From assembly GCA_028284485.1 (NCBI GenBank), contig JANQRQ010000334.1, forward strand, positions 1 to 36,826: 36,826 nt of DNA, read 5' to 3'. Positions 17,097 to 25,170 of this stretch are shown piece after piece (within the stretch, counting starts at the first letter, position 1; every line of letters starts with the position of its first letter). The stretch is from Planctomycetaceae bacterium. Its GTDB lineage: Bacteria; Planctomycetota; Planctomycetia; Planctomycetales; Planctomycetaceae. The notes under the pieces are model-generated. The model did no database searches. It saw only the letters and a program-made list of their open reading frames with translations, and was not told the DNA's origin. A program made the translations under genes and the position numbers.

Positions 17097-17810
17097 CTAT
17101 TCCCCCACGCGAGGCGAGACCAACGCGTCCGCCAGCTCGAGAAAATCGCGGCAGGTCACGTCGGGAACGTAGGGAGAATCCTCGTAGGGGAGGTCACCCC
17201 GGTTAACAAACGCCCCCCGCAAGCCGCACATTCTGGCCCCCATCACATCAAACGAATTCGCCGACACCATCAAGCATTCACCCACTTCCAGGCCCAGCAG
17301 ACCGGCAGCACGACGATACACGCCGGGATGCGGTTTAAACGCCCCGGCGACCTGCACCGAGATGATGCGGTCAAACTCCCACTGAACCCGGTTCTTGGCG
17401 AGATGATCGAGGAACTCCGGCTCCCCATTCGACAATGCGACAAGCTGGTATCGCTTCGCCAATCGTTCCAGCCCCTCAGCCACATCAGGAAAGGGCGAAA
17501 GCTCCTGCCAGGCTTCCATCAGCCTCGACAGCTCATCCTGCGTGAAGTCGACTCCGAACAGTTGCAGCGTGTAGTGACAGGCCCGACGGGCGACAGGCAG
17601 ATACCCGCTGTGCCCCAGCATGACAATATTGTCCTGATACTGTTCGATCCGCTGTCGATACCGCCATTGTCGCCAGAATTCGTCGGCCGAAATCGAAGAG
17701 CCCTTGGCGTCGAGAAACTCTTGAATCGCCGGTGTGAGGCTGCCCCCTAAATCGAGCACCGTGCCGAACAAATCAAACGTCAGCGCTTTAACATTTTCAA
17801 GTGGAGACAA
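17097..17810 (-). CDS. HAD-superfamily hydrolase, (S)-2-haloacid dehalogenase-like (type II)
   Basis: This 237-residue protein starts from a TTG start. The nucleophile motif is ALTFDLFGTVLDLGG (Asp13). Motif II is LSNGEPEF. The Lys region is AGAFKPHPGVYRRAAGLLGL. The C-terminal acidic motif is SANSFDVMGARMCGLRGAFVNRG, in which the Ser-x-Asn-x-x-Asp arrangement is typical of type II haloacid dehalogenases. It could dehalogenate 2-haloacids or simply be a phosphatase; the pattern favours the former but does not prove it. The start was set by the AAGGAG at 17820-17825, nine bases upstream of TTG. Upstream ATGs at 17870 and 17972 lack such a site, and the latter overlaps the divergent cobA-hemD gene. 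The resulting length fits the family. Confidence 0.83.
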   Translation of the reverse strand: MSPLENVKALTFDLFGTVLDLGGSLTPAIQEFLDAKGSSISADEFWRQWRYRQRIEQYQDNIVMLGHSGYLPVARRACHYTLQLFGVDFTQDELSRLMEAWQELSPFPDVAEGLERLAKRYQLVALSNGEPEFLDHLAKNRVQWEFDRIISVQVAGAFKPHPGVYRRAAGLLGLEVGECLMVSANSFDVMGARMCGLRGAFVNRGDLPYEDSPYVPDVTCRDFLELADALVSPRVGE

Positions 17811-17819
17811 CTCGCCAAT

Positions 17820-17825
17820 CTCCTT
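17820..17825 (-). promoter_or_regulatory. Ribosome binding site deciding a TTG start
   Basis: AAGGAG on the minus strand lies nine bases before the TTG at 17808-17810. It supports that TTG as the true start of the HAD hydrolase over two upstream ATGs. Confidence 0.6.
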
Positions 17826-17908
17826 TCGTGCATGGCGGCTCTTTGCTTTTGTCGGTCCCCAATTTAACATGAGGTGCACGCACACGAAACAAAGGCCCAC
17901 CACGACCG

Positions 17909-19429
17909 ATGACCGAAGTTGGTAAAGTTTTCTTGGTTGGAGCAGGACCGGGGGATCCCGGACTGCTAACACTTAAGGCGCTCGACTGCCTGCGCCATGC
18001 CGATTTGATTCTGTACGACGGACTGGTGAATCCGCTGGTGCTAAGGCACACGCACGCACATGCCGAGCGGACATGCCGTTCGAGCGGACCACAGGGGTTA
18101 CGCCTCGACCAAGAAGAGATCAACCAACGGCTCATCGAGGCCGCGAATGAGGGAAAAAATGTCGTCCGCCTCAAAGGGGGCGACCCGTTTATCTTCGGTC
18201 GAGGGAGTGAAGAAGCCGAAGCACTTCGCGATGCGGGCATCGCGTTCGAAGTCGTGCCAGGAATTACGGCGGCCACCGCCGCCAGCGAATGTGCTGGTAT
18301 CTCGCTGACACATCGCGACCATGCCTCGGCGGTCGCTTTTATCACCGGGCATGAAGGTGATTCGAAAGAGGACAGTTCTCTCGACTACACGAATCTGGCC
18401 CAATTCCCCGGAACGCTGGTCTTCTACATGGGCCTGCATCGTTTGGAATTCATCGTCGAATCGTTGCTCGCCGCCGGCAAGCTGCCTGATACTCCGGCAG
18501 CGGTCATCAGCCGGGCGAGTACCTACGAGCAACGGACGGTCACGTCGAACTTGTCGGATTTGATTCAAGACGTCCGCGCAGCAGAGCTGCATGCTCCTTC
18601 GTTAATCGTGGTCGGCGATTGCGTTCGCATGCGGGATCGCATTGCCTGGTTCGAACAGCGCCCTTTGTTCGGCAAGCGGATCGGAATTACGCGACCTGAG
18701 GCGCAATGCGGGCCGGTCATCGACCGTGTCGTCGATTTCGGCGGTCAGCCGGTTGTCATCCCGTGTATTGAGATTCTGCCTCCCGGAGATTGGTCAGCCG
18801 TTGATGAAATGATCGGCGGTATTGCCGGGTTCGACTGGTTAGTTTTTACCAGCGTGAATGGCGTCTCATCCTTTTTTGACCGGCTTTGGTCATTGGGGCA
18901 CGATGCGAGGTTGTTGGCCCACGCGCGAATCGCAGCGATCGGCACTTCCACGGCCGAGGCGTTAGCCGAACTCCACCTGCGTGCCGATGTCGTACCCGAC
19001 ACCTTTCGAGCCGAAGCACTTGCCGAGGCTCTTGTGCCGCATGTCGACGGAAAAAATGTCCTGTGGATCGGCGCCAGCCGGGGGCGTGATGTCTTGCCGA
19101 CGACTTTGGAATCAGCCGGGGCGCGTGTCGAAAAGCTAGTCGTGTACCGTAACGAGGATGCGGCTTCCATCCCTGAGGATAGTGCAGACCTTTTGGTGAA
19201 CGGCCAAATCGATTGGGTTGGTCTTAGTAGTCCCTCGATTGCCCGCAGCTTTGCTAATCTGTTGGACCCTGAAACCAAGTCACATATCGGCACTAAGACC
19301 AAACTCGCCAGTATCAGTCCAGTGACCAGTGAAGCGGCTCGGGAAGTCGGCTTGCCGATTTCCGCTGAAGCCGAAACCTACACCTGGGACGGAATCCTCG
19401 ATGCCATCGTCGGCGCGGAACGTGATTGA
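17909..19429 (+). CDS. cobA/hemD: Uroporphyrinogen-III C-methyltransferase / uroporphyrinogen-III synthase fusion
   Basis: This 506-residue fusion has two domains. Residues 1 to about 245 are a SAM-dependent uroporphyrinogen-III methyltransferase: VFLVGAGPGDPGLLTLKAL, RLKGGDPFIFGRGSEEAEAL, VVPGITAATAASECAGISLTHRD. It makes precorrin-2 for siroheme and cobalamin. From about 254 (FGKRIGITRPEAQ) to the end is a HemD domain, which closes and inverts the hydroxymethylbilane ring to uroporphyrinogen III. The C-terminal half shows expected landmarks such as DWLVFTSVNGVSSFFDRL and IDWVGLSSPSIARSF. Fusing the two puts synthesis of the ring and its first committed methylation in one polypeptide, an arrangement known from several phyla. 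The gene is divergent from the HAD gene across 98 bases. Confidence 0.95.
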   Translation: MTEVGKVFLVGAGPGDPGLLTLKALDCLRHADLILYDGLVNPLVLRHTHAHAERTCRSSGPQGLRLDQEEINQRLIEAANEGKNVVRLKGGDPFIFGRGSEEAEALRDAGIAFEVVPGITAATAASECAGISLTHRDHASAVAFITGHEGDSKEDSSLDYTNLAQFPGTLVFYMGLHRLEFIVESLLAAGKLPDTPAAVISRASTYEQRTVTSNLSDLIQDVRAAELHAPSLIVVGDCVRMRDRIAWFEQRPLFGKRIGITRPEAQCGPVIDRVVDFGGQPVVIPCIEILPPGDWSAVDEMIGGIAGFDWLVFTSVNGVSSFFDRLWSLGHDARLLAHARIAAIGTSTAEALAELHLRADVVPDTFRAEALAEALVPHVDGKNVLWIGASRGRDVLPTTLESAGARVEKLVVYRNEDAASIPEDSADLLVNGQIDWVGLSSPSIARSFANLLDPETKSHIGTKTKLASISPVTSEAAREVGLPISAEAETYTWDGILDAIVGAERD

Positions 19430-19592
19430 TTAAGACCAATCGCATGATTCATTCGATGTCCCTTGGCATCAGATGATTGGCCAACGTTTCTCGATGCGGT
19501 AATATCGTCCCTTTGGACATAGGCCGTTATCGTTTCCGCATCGACCGTTTGTTGAGCCAGCGCCGCCGAGCGGATTAACGACTCTATCTGAT

Positions 19593-20288
19593 ATGACCAC
19601 AAATCGCTTTTCACCTCGCGGCTGCCCCGTTGTCCTGTCGGTCATTCTATTGGCGGTTGTCGTTTCAGTTGTCTGGGGATTCCCATCGAACTGGATCGAG
19701 TGGAGTCAGTTTGATTCCATCGCGATATGCCGAATTACGATGCTACGGAACGACACCGTGAGTATTCCCGCAGACCTTCTGCAGCAGGTCAAGCAAGGTC
19801 AGATTTGGCGGCTCTTGACGCCGGCCGTCATTCACCTTGGCTTCGTGCATTTGGCCGTGAACATCTTCTTGGTCTACTTCTTGACAGCACCGGTTGAGAC
19901 GGAGATCGGAAGTTGGAGAGCTTTTGCAATTCTGTTATTGATCGTCTCGTTTTCAAACCTGATACAGGCGTTCTATTCGGATCTCCCATTCGGTGGTTTG
20001 TCGATGATCTGGTGCGGCATCCTCGGGTATCGCGCCCTCTATCGCTGGTTCGATCCATCGTCGCCATTAGCTCTCCGATCTTGGCTTGTCTGGCTCGGGC
20101 TGATCGGAATTGGCGTGGGTCTGCTCAGCGGATTGGATTATTTTGCTGATCGACGCCCCCATTGGTTGCCACGGATTGCAAACGCTGCCCATGTCACCGG
20201 ACTCGTCGTTGGTGCGCTCTTAGCTGCGATATCAATAAATCTCCGTCGCAGCCGACCTGGCAGCACAAAATGTGAGACGGCTGGTTAG
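19593..20288 (+). CDS. Rhomboid-family membrane protein
   Basis: This 231-residue protein has six or so membrane segments. Residues 69-94 read GQIWRLLTPAVIHLGFVHLAVN, matching the rhomboid WRLxTxxxxHxxxxHxxxN motif (His81, His86, Asn90). The candidate catalytic Ser137 lies in FGGLSMIWCG. The partner His200 lies in NAAHVTGLVVG, matching AHxxGxxxG. Rhomboids cut substrates inside the membrane with a Ser-His dyad. The usual GxSG is GLSM here, so the Ser is kept but the following Gly is replaced, and activity is uncertain. An N-terminal segment (about 12-30) is probably the first membrane helix. It lies between cobA-hemD (163-base gap) and an MFS transporter, and nothing links their functions. 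Confidence 0.83.
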   Translation: MTTNRFSPRGCPVVLSVILLAVVVSVVWGFPSNWIEWSQFDSIAICRITMLRNDTVSIPADLLQQVKQGQIWRLLTPAVIHLGFVHLAVNIFLVYFLTAPVETEIGSWRAFAILLLIVSFSNLIQAFYSDLPFGGLSMIWCGILGYRALYRWFDPSSPLALRSWLVWLGLIGIGVGLLSGLDYFADRRPHWLPRIANAAHVTGLVVGALLAAISINLRRSRPGSTKCETAG

Positions 20289-20328
20289 GAACAAACCGCT
20301 CCTGATATTGCGGTTGGTCGATCACGAT

Positions 20329-20363
20329 TTGTGAACGTCCCGCGCGATTCTTGTGAACGTTCC
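20329..20363 (+). repeat. Short direct repeat upstream of MFS transporter gene
   Basis: The word TTGTGAACGTYCC occurs at 20329-20340 and again at 20351-20363, 22 bases apart. That is about two helical turns, in the gap between the rhomboid and MFS genes. It could be a pair of regulator half-sites. A weak hairpin (AACCGC/GCGGTT, 20294-20315) lies just before it, without a T-run. Confidence 0.3.
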
Positions 20364-20544
20364 TCGCATTTTCCGCATCCGATCTCTCTGAATCTGCAGT
20401 CACGCAAATCGCTGGATCACAGGCGTGGAACGATTCGAGCCTGCACACTATGATCGGCCCTCAGTTTGATGACCGTTCAACACTTTCACGGCTCGCTCAA
20501 CACCCGAGTCGGACTATTCATTTGATCCTGTGGGCAACCCGCGT

Positions 20545-21873
20545 ATGAATTCCACCTCGCTGGCCGTTGAATCTGAGCCCAGCGAGCCTGCGCGGCGCTA
20601 TCGCTTCTTCCCCGGCTGGACGATGGTCGCCATCGCGGCAGCAGCCTTGTTTATGTCGGCTCCCGGCCAATCGTATTCCGTCGCAGCGTTCAAGGAACCA
20701 ATGCGCGAATCGCTGCGGATCAGCGAAACGAGTTTTTCGCTGGCTTACGCGTTTGCCACAATTATCAGCGGAGCCCTTCTACCGATGGTCGGCCGCTTGC
20801 TCGATCGACAGGGAGCGAGGCGGTTACTTCCTGCGATCGCGTTATTACTGGGGTTGGCCTGCCTGGGGATGTCGCGGGTCTCCAGCTTGGGAAGTTTGTA
20901 TTTTGGTTTCAGCTTTGTTCGCTCGCTGGGGCAGGGGGCGCTGACACTGGTGGCCGCCTGGATGGTTTCCGAATGGTTTTCCCGCCGGCGCGGATTTGCA
21001 ACCGCCATTTCGGGATTGGGCGGTAGCCTTTCCGTAATGAGCATTCCCCTGGTGAATGCCTATGTGATTTCCCAGTTCGGTTGGCAAACCGGATGGATCG
21101 TACTGGGCATTGCGGTGTGGGGATTGCTGTTACTCCCCAGTATGGTCCTCGTCCGCAATCGGCCGCGAGACTTGGGATTGTTGCCGGACGGCGACGACAT
21201 CGAGCAGCGAGAACAAACTTCGCCTGAAGAAGAACCATCAGCAGACCGGTCCGAAGCTGCTCAACAGAACGCTCCACTCGAACCGCAGTGGGAAGTTACT
21301 AGTGTGCTACGCGACCCGACGTTTTGGAAGCTGTTAGCAGTCCCAGCCACCAGTGGTATGGTAGGCACGGGACTTGTCTTTCATGCCGTTTCCCTTTTGG
21401 GAAGTCGCGGAGTGGCTCCCGGCTGGGCGCTGTCGCTGATTTCGTTGCAAGCACTCGTCGCAAGTTGTACTGCACTCATCGCCGGCTGGCTCACCGATCA
21501 CTATCCGGCCCGGTACTTACTGTCGACCGCCATGCTGTTACTGGCAGTCGCCGGAACAACCGTGCTGGTCATGCCTTTTACAATCCTGGCGATTCTCTAC
21601 GCAGCGTTACTCGGGTTGCATGGTGCCATTTTGCGCAGCACTGGGATGGTCGTTTGGATCAACTACTACGGCCTGGCCAACCAGGGGACCATTCGTGGCA
21701 TTGCGATGGCCGTCATGGTGTTCGCCGCCGCGGTGGGACCTTTGCCGCTTGCGCTGTCGATTGATTGGTTTGCCACATACGACATCGCACTTTATGCCTT
21801 TATTGCCGTGCCGGCGGTGTCGTCGGTCCTGGTTTGGACGGCTGGCCCGCCGCGTTTGCAACCGACAAATTAA
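20545..21873 (+). CDS. Major facilitator superfamily transporter
   Basis: This 442-residue protein starts from the ATG at 20545; a GTG at 20530 in frame is the alternative. Twelve membrane helices are expected: six between about 25 and 190, and six after a charged central loop (about 205-250, rich in E/Q/D). The helix 2-3 loop GRLLDRQGARRLLP matches the MFS motif A (GxLxDRxGxRxxL), and a related motif GWLTDHYPARYLLS occurs in the second half. The layout resembles the oxalate/formate and monocarboxylate antiporter branch, but substrate cannot be assigned. No regulator or metabolic gene is adjacent to suggest one. No strong ribosome site precedes either candidate start. Confidence 0.88.
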   Translation: MNSTSLAVESEPSEPARRYRFFPGWTMVAIAAAALFMSAPGQSYSVAAFKEPMRESLRISETSFSLAYAFATIISGALLPMVGRLLDRQGARRLLPAIALLLGLACLGMSRVSSLGSLYFGFSFVRSLGQGALTLVAAWMVSEWFSRRRGFATAISGLGGSLSVMSIPLVNAYVISQFGWQTGWIVLGIAVWGLLLLPSMVLVRNRPRDLGLLPDGDDIEQREQTSPEEEPSADRSEAAQQNAPLEPQWEVTSVLRDPTFWKLLAVPATSGMVGTGLVFHAVSLLGSRGVAPGWALSLISLQALVASCTALIAGWLTDHYPARYLLSTAMLLLAVAGTTVLVMPFTILAILYAALLGLHGAILRSTGMVVWINYYGLANQGTIRGIAMAVMVFAAAVGPLPLALSIDWFATYDIALYAFIAVPAVSSVLVWTAGPPRLQPTN

Positions 21874-22269
21874 TGCCCGTAGTCGCCCCCACTCACGACC
21901 GTGCCGTATTCGGCATAATCGACACTTACGATGTCGCGACTCTGTAATGTTAATGTTTGGTTGGTAGTATCGCCCACATTTGTCGGATATGATCAAATTC
22001 CAGTCGGTGGCTGGTCCGACTCTCGCTTCAACGCTGCCGTATTATACGCTGAACTCACGACGACGACGCAATCGCGGGTGGGTGGTACGGGCCACGGGCG
22101 TCGACTTTCGAAACGGTGCAAGAATCAGCATCCAATTGCTATTAGAGAGGTTTACTTTTTCTCGTGGGCGTTTCTGGCTCGTGGGAGCCAGCTATTATAG
22201 GACAAAACGCGATTTTCGCGGCCACAAGTCAGCGTAATACGCTGTAGAACCTTTTGTTGTGACGGATAG
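21874..22269. other. Intergenic region containing dispersed repeat copy A
   Basis: This 396-base gap lies between the MFS gene and the first methyltransferase gene, both on the plus strand. Its last third is occupied by the repeat at 22142-22247, which ends 22 bases before the methyltransferase start. Nothing else was recognised in 21874-22141. Confidence 0.5.
22142..22247 (+). repeat. Dispersed ~106-bp repeat, copy A, with three hairpins
   Basis: This copy runs from TTAGAG to CTGTAG and matches the reverse complement of 34606-34712 at about 86 percent by eye (14 substitutions and one gap). Three hairpins are visible: CTGGCTC-GTGG-GAGCCAG (22174-22191), CGCGA-TTT-TCGCG, and CAGCGT-AAT-ACGCTG. 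Most differences from copy B fall in loops or spacers, or turn a pair into G-U. No reading frame or terminal inverted repeat suggests a transposase, so this looks like a small non-autonomous or structured repeat. It directly precedes the first methyltransferase gene. Confidence 0.8.
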
Positions 22270-23118
22270 ATGTCGAGAATCTTAGACAGAATTTTTCAAG
22301 CCGCGACTGAAAGCTCACCAAAAATCAAGCGGTGGGTGTGGCGGCGGTGGTATGAATATCTGGCCGGTTACAAGCAGGATACTTGGTCGTTCATGAATTA
22401 CGGGTACGAGCCCTTGGACGACTCGATTCCCCATCCGGAACTCGAGGAAGACGATGAGATCGACCGATACTGCATTCAACTTTACCACCGAGTTGCCAGC
22501 GCCGTTGATTTGAAGGATCGGGACGTTCTGGAAGTGGGCAGCGGCCGCGGCGGAGGGTCGTCTTTCATCAAACGGTATCACCATCCCAAAACGATGACCG
22601 GTGTTGACTTCTCGCCCAAGGCCGTCGAATTTGCCAGCGGGCTCCACCACGTTGACGGTTTGAAGTTTGAACAAGGAGACGCTGAAAAGCTGCATTTCGA
22701 GAACGACACGTTCGACGCTGTAGTCAACGTCGAATCTTCTCACTGCTACGGATCGGTCCCCAAGTTTTTGGCAGAATCCCGCCGCGTATTACGTCCCGGT
22801 GGTCATTTTCTGTTCGCCGATTTTCGACCGGCCGAACAGATTGATGAGTTGGCAACCCAGATCCAAGAATCGGGGATGACTGTGCTGGAAGAGGAGAACA
22901 TATCTCCCAATGTCGTCAAAGCACTCGAGATCGACACCGAACGAAGAAAAGAAATGATTCGCAGTTCCGTCGGGCGCTGGATGTCGAAGTCGTTTCATCA
23001 GTTCGCCGGCGTTGAAGGCTCGACCATCTATCAGAATTTCGATACCGGCGTTTTCATATACAAGCGGTACTTGCTGCAAAAACCGACGGGCGACGTGACC
23101 CAGGCCGATAAGCCTTAG
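22270..23118 (+). CDS. SAM-dependent methyltransferase, phthiotriol-methyltransferase-like (copy 1)
   Basis: This 282-residue class I methyltransferase has motif I VLEVGSGRGGGSSFIKRY at about 86-103, the acidic ribose contact in MTGVDFSP (Asp113), and GDAEKLHF. The segment AVVNVESSHCYGSVPKFLAESRRVLRPGGHFLFADFR (from about 150) is split here only for description. The SSHCY...FL.E..RVLRPGG..L.ADFR pattern is distinctive for mycobacterial phthiotriol/phenolphthiotriol dimycocerosate methyltransferases and relatives that O-methylate lipids. A 60-residue helical N-terminus rich in Trp and Tyr precedes the fold. The paralogue follows at 23348. The lipid acceptor is unknown. The dispersed repeat ends 22 bases upstream of its ATG. 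Confidence 0.85.
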   Translation: MSRILDRIFQAATESSPKIKRWVWRRWYEYLAGYKQDTWSFMNYGYEPLDDSIPHPELEEDDEIDRYCIQLYHRVASAVDLKDRDVLEVGSGRGGGSSFIKRYHHPKTMTGVDFSPKAVEFASGLHHVDGLKFEQGDAEKLHFENDTFDAVVNVESSHCYGSVPKFLAESRRVLRPGGHFLFADFRPAEQIDELATQIQESGMTVLEEENISPNVVKALEIDTERRKEMIRSSVGRWMSKSFHQFAGVEGSTIYQNFDTGVFIYKRYLLQKPTGDVTQADKP

Positions 23119-23347
23119 TCAAAGTCGCAACCACGACGCCGCTGAAGTGTCGCGAATTGATTGGCTGTTCGATTGCGATTTTCAAACTGCAAACGGTCGG
23201 CATTCGACAGCCGGGATCTTTGCACAGCATTGCTTGGCAATGCAACAACTGAAATTGACACAGGACGCGGGAACTGTTGAGTCACGTCGAGTTTTCGGCA
23301 GCGGCTGGAAAAATTAGGGGCCGCGCCGGGACCAATAGAGGTCGCAA

Positions 23348-24223
23348 ATGTTAGACAAAATCTTTATGACTGCAACGGAAATCTCGCCAAAACTCAAACG
23401 GTGGTTATGGCGGCGCTGGTATCAGTATTTGGCCGGCTATCGGGCGGAATTCTGGTTGTTTATGAATTACGGTTACGCACCGCTCGACGATTCCTCTCCA
23501 ATGCTAGAGCTTGCAGAAGAGGAAGAACAGGATCGGTTTTGTATTCAACTTTACAATCATGTTGCCGGTCGCGTTGACCTGAAGGATGTGAAGGTATTGG
23601 AAGTGGGCAGCGGTCGCGGTGGCGGCAGTTCTTTCATCAAGCGCTATCTTGCTCCCAAGACGATGACCGGCGTCGATTTCTCTTCCAAGGCTGTCGATTT
23701 TTCCAATCGCATTCATGATGTCGAAGGATTGACCTTTCAGCAGGGCGATGCGGAAAAGTTACAGTTTGATGACAATTCCTTCGATGCGATTGTCAATGTC
23801 GAGTCATCGCATTGCTATGGCTCGGTTCCAAGGTTTCTGGCACAGGTACAGCGCATATTGCGGCCTGGTGGCCATTTCCTGTTTGCCGACTTTCGGCCAT
23901 CCGAACAAATTGACGAGTTGACAAGCCAACTTCAAGAATCGGGGCTGTCGATCTTGGAAGAGGAAAATATCTCTCCCAATGTTGTCCGCGCGCTCGAACT
24001 CGACAGCGAACGGAAAAGAGAGTTGGTGAAACTCAACTTCGGCCGCGTTCTTTCAAAATCGATGCAGCAATGTGTCGGAGTCAAGGGCTCGACGATCCAC
24101 CAGAACTTTGATACCGGCGTATTTATCTACAAGCGCTTCTTGCTGCAAAAGCCGACCGACGGAACAGAATCCGATGACACTCAGTCAGAGTCGCAACCGG
24201 CGTCCGGTGCAGCCAACAACTAA
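23348..24223 (+). CDS. SAM-dependent methyltransferase, phthiotriol-methyltransferase-like (copy 2)
   Basis: This 291-residue paralogue of the upstream gene is collinear with it end to end: KRWLWRRWYQYLAGY, VLEVGSGRGGGSSFIKRY, MTGVDFSSKAVDF, SSHCYGSVPRFLAQ, GGHFLFADFRPSEQIDEL, ENISPNVVRALELD, STIHQNFDTGVFIYKR. Differences are scattered and mostly conservative, so both copies look functional. A GAGG ribosome site precedes the ATG. The C-terminus has a longer polar tail (TDGTESDDTQSES...). It lies 229 bases after copy 1 and overlaps the convergent DUF58 gene by four bases. Divergence in the N-terminal 60 residues and in the tail may alter substrate choice. Function is inferred as for copy 1. 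Confidence 0.85.
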   Translation: MLDKIFMTATEISPKLKRWLWRRWYQYLAGYRAEFWLFMNYGYAPLDDSSPMLELAEEEEQDRFCIQLYNHVAGRVDLKDVKVLEVGSGRGGGSSFIKRYLAPKTMTGVDFSSKAVDFSNRIHDVEGLTFQQGDAEKLQFDDNSFDAIVNVESSHCYGSVPRFLAQVQRILRPGGHFLFADFRPSEQIDELTSQLQESGLSILEEENISPNVVRALELDSERKRELVKLNFGRVLSKSMQQCVGVKGSTIHQNFDTGVFIYKRFLLQKPTDGTESDDTQSESQPASGAANN

Positions 24224-25116
24224 AATCGAGCTTTGCGTTGCGAAAGGTATTCCAAAAGCGCATTTCCGAACTGCATGCTGGTGTCGAGCGAAACGTAATC
24301 GACCCCCAAACGCAAGCATTCTTGCCGGTAGCGATCGCGGAGTTCTTTGAGTGTTTCGAGATAGTCGCCGCGAATTCCGTCGGCGTCGATGACGACCGAC
24401 TCGCCCGTTTCAGGATCCTTGAAATCGACCATGCCTTGAAACGGAAAATTGGCTTCGGCTTCGTCGAGCACGTGAAACAAGATAATGTCGTGCCCCTGAT
24501 ACCGCAGCATGTTTAGCGATTCGAGGACTGACTCGGGTTCTGCCAATAGATCTGAGAACAGCATGATCAAGCTGCGATGCTTAATCATGGCTGCAATCTG
24601 CTGCAGATTCTTAGCAATTTCGGTCGGTCCGACCGGCTGAGCCTTCGCCAACAGTGCCAGGATGTTACCGAGTTGCGAACGACGGCTACGAGCCGGAAGG
24701 CTGTTGCGTATCTTTTCGTCGAATGTCACCAAGCCCACCGGATCTTGCTGATGCACCATCAGGTATCCGAGCGCTGCCGCCAAACAAACCGAGTAATCAA
24801 ACTTGGTCAGTTGCTGCCGATACGTGTACGCCATGCTGGCCGAAAGGTCCATCAGCAGGTACCCGGTGATGTTCGTTTCGGCCTGATATTTTTTGATGTA
24901 GTAGCGATCGGTTTTGGCGTACACCAACCAGTCGATATCTTTCGGGTCGTCTCCTTGGGTATATCGGCGGTGCTCGCTGAACTCGACGCTAAACCCATGG
25001 TACGGGCTGGCATGCAGCCCGCTTAAGAACCCCTCGACGATAAACCGGGCCCGTAAGTCGAGTCGAGACACCGACTGAATGACTTCCGGCTTAAGATATT
25101 TTTCGGTTGAAGACAT
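24220..25116 (-). CDS. DUF58 domain protein, MoxR partner
   Basis: This 298-residue soluble protein has the DUF58 core HGFSVEFSEHRRYTQGDDPKDIDWLVYAKTDR (about 40-71; D-P-x-D-I-D-W is the signature). A von Willebrand A-like fold follows, with a MIDAS-type DLSAS in YLLMDLSASMAY and a second acidic strand LIMLFSDLL. DUF58 proteins are regularly encoded beside MoxR AAA+ ATPases, which are thought to act as chaperones for metal-dependent or envelope complexes. Here the MoxR gene lies 54 bases upstream on the same strand. The usual further partners (BatA/B VWA proteins, transglutaminase) are absent, as the gene's 3' end abuts the methyltransferase gene. Confidence 0.9.
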   Translation of the reverse strand: MSSTEKYLKPEVIQSVSRLDLRARFIVEGFLSGLHASPYHGFSVEFSEHRRYTQGDDPKDIDWLVYAKTDRYYIKKYQAETNITGYLLMDLSASMAYTYRQQLTKFDYSVCLAAALGYLMVHQQDPVGLVTFDEKIRNSLPARSRRSQLGNILALLAKAQPVGPTEIAKNLQQIAAMIKHRSLIMLFSDLLAEPESVLESLNMLRYQGHDIILFHVLDEAEANFPFQGMVDFKDPETGESVVIDADGIRGDYLETLKELRDRYRQECLRLGVDYVSLDTSMQFGNALLEYLSQRKARF

Positions 25117-25170
25117 TTCCCGATTCTACCGCAGGGCGACTCTTGGATTAGGACGCGGCCTCCCACAATA

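Noticed and set aside
16893..17750. A 285-codon plus-strand open frame
   Set aside because: It is antisense to the HAD hydrolase, which has all catalytic motifs; this frame has none.
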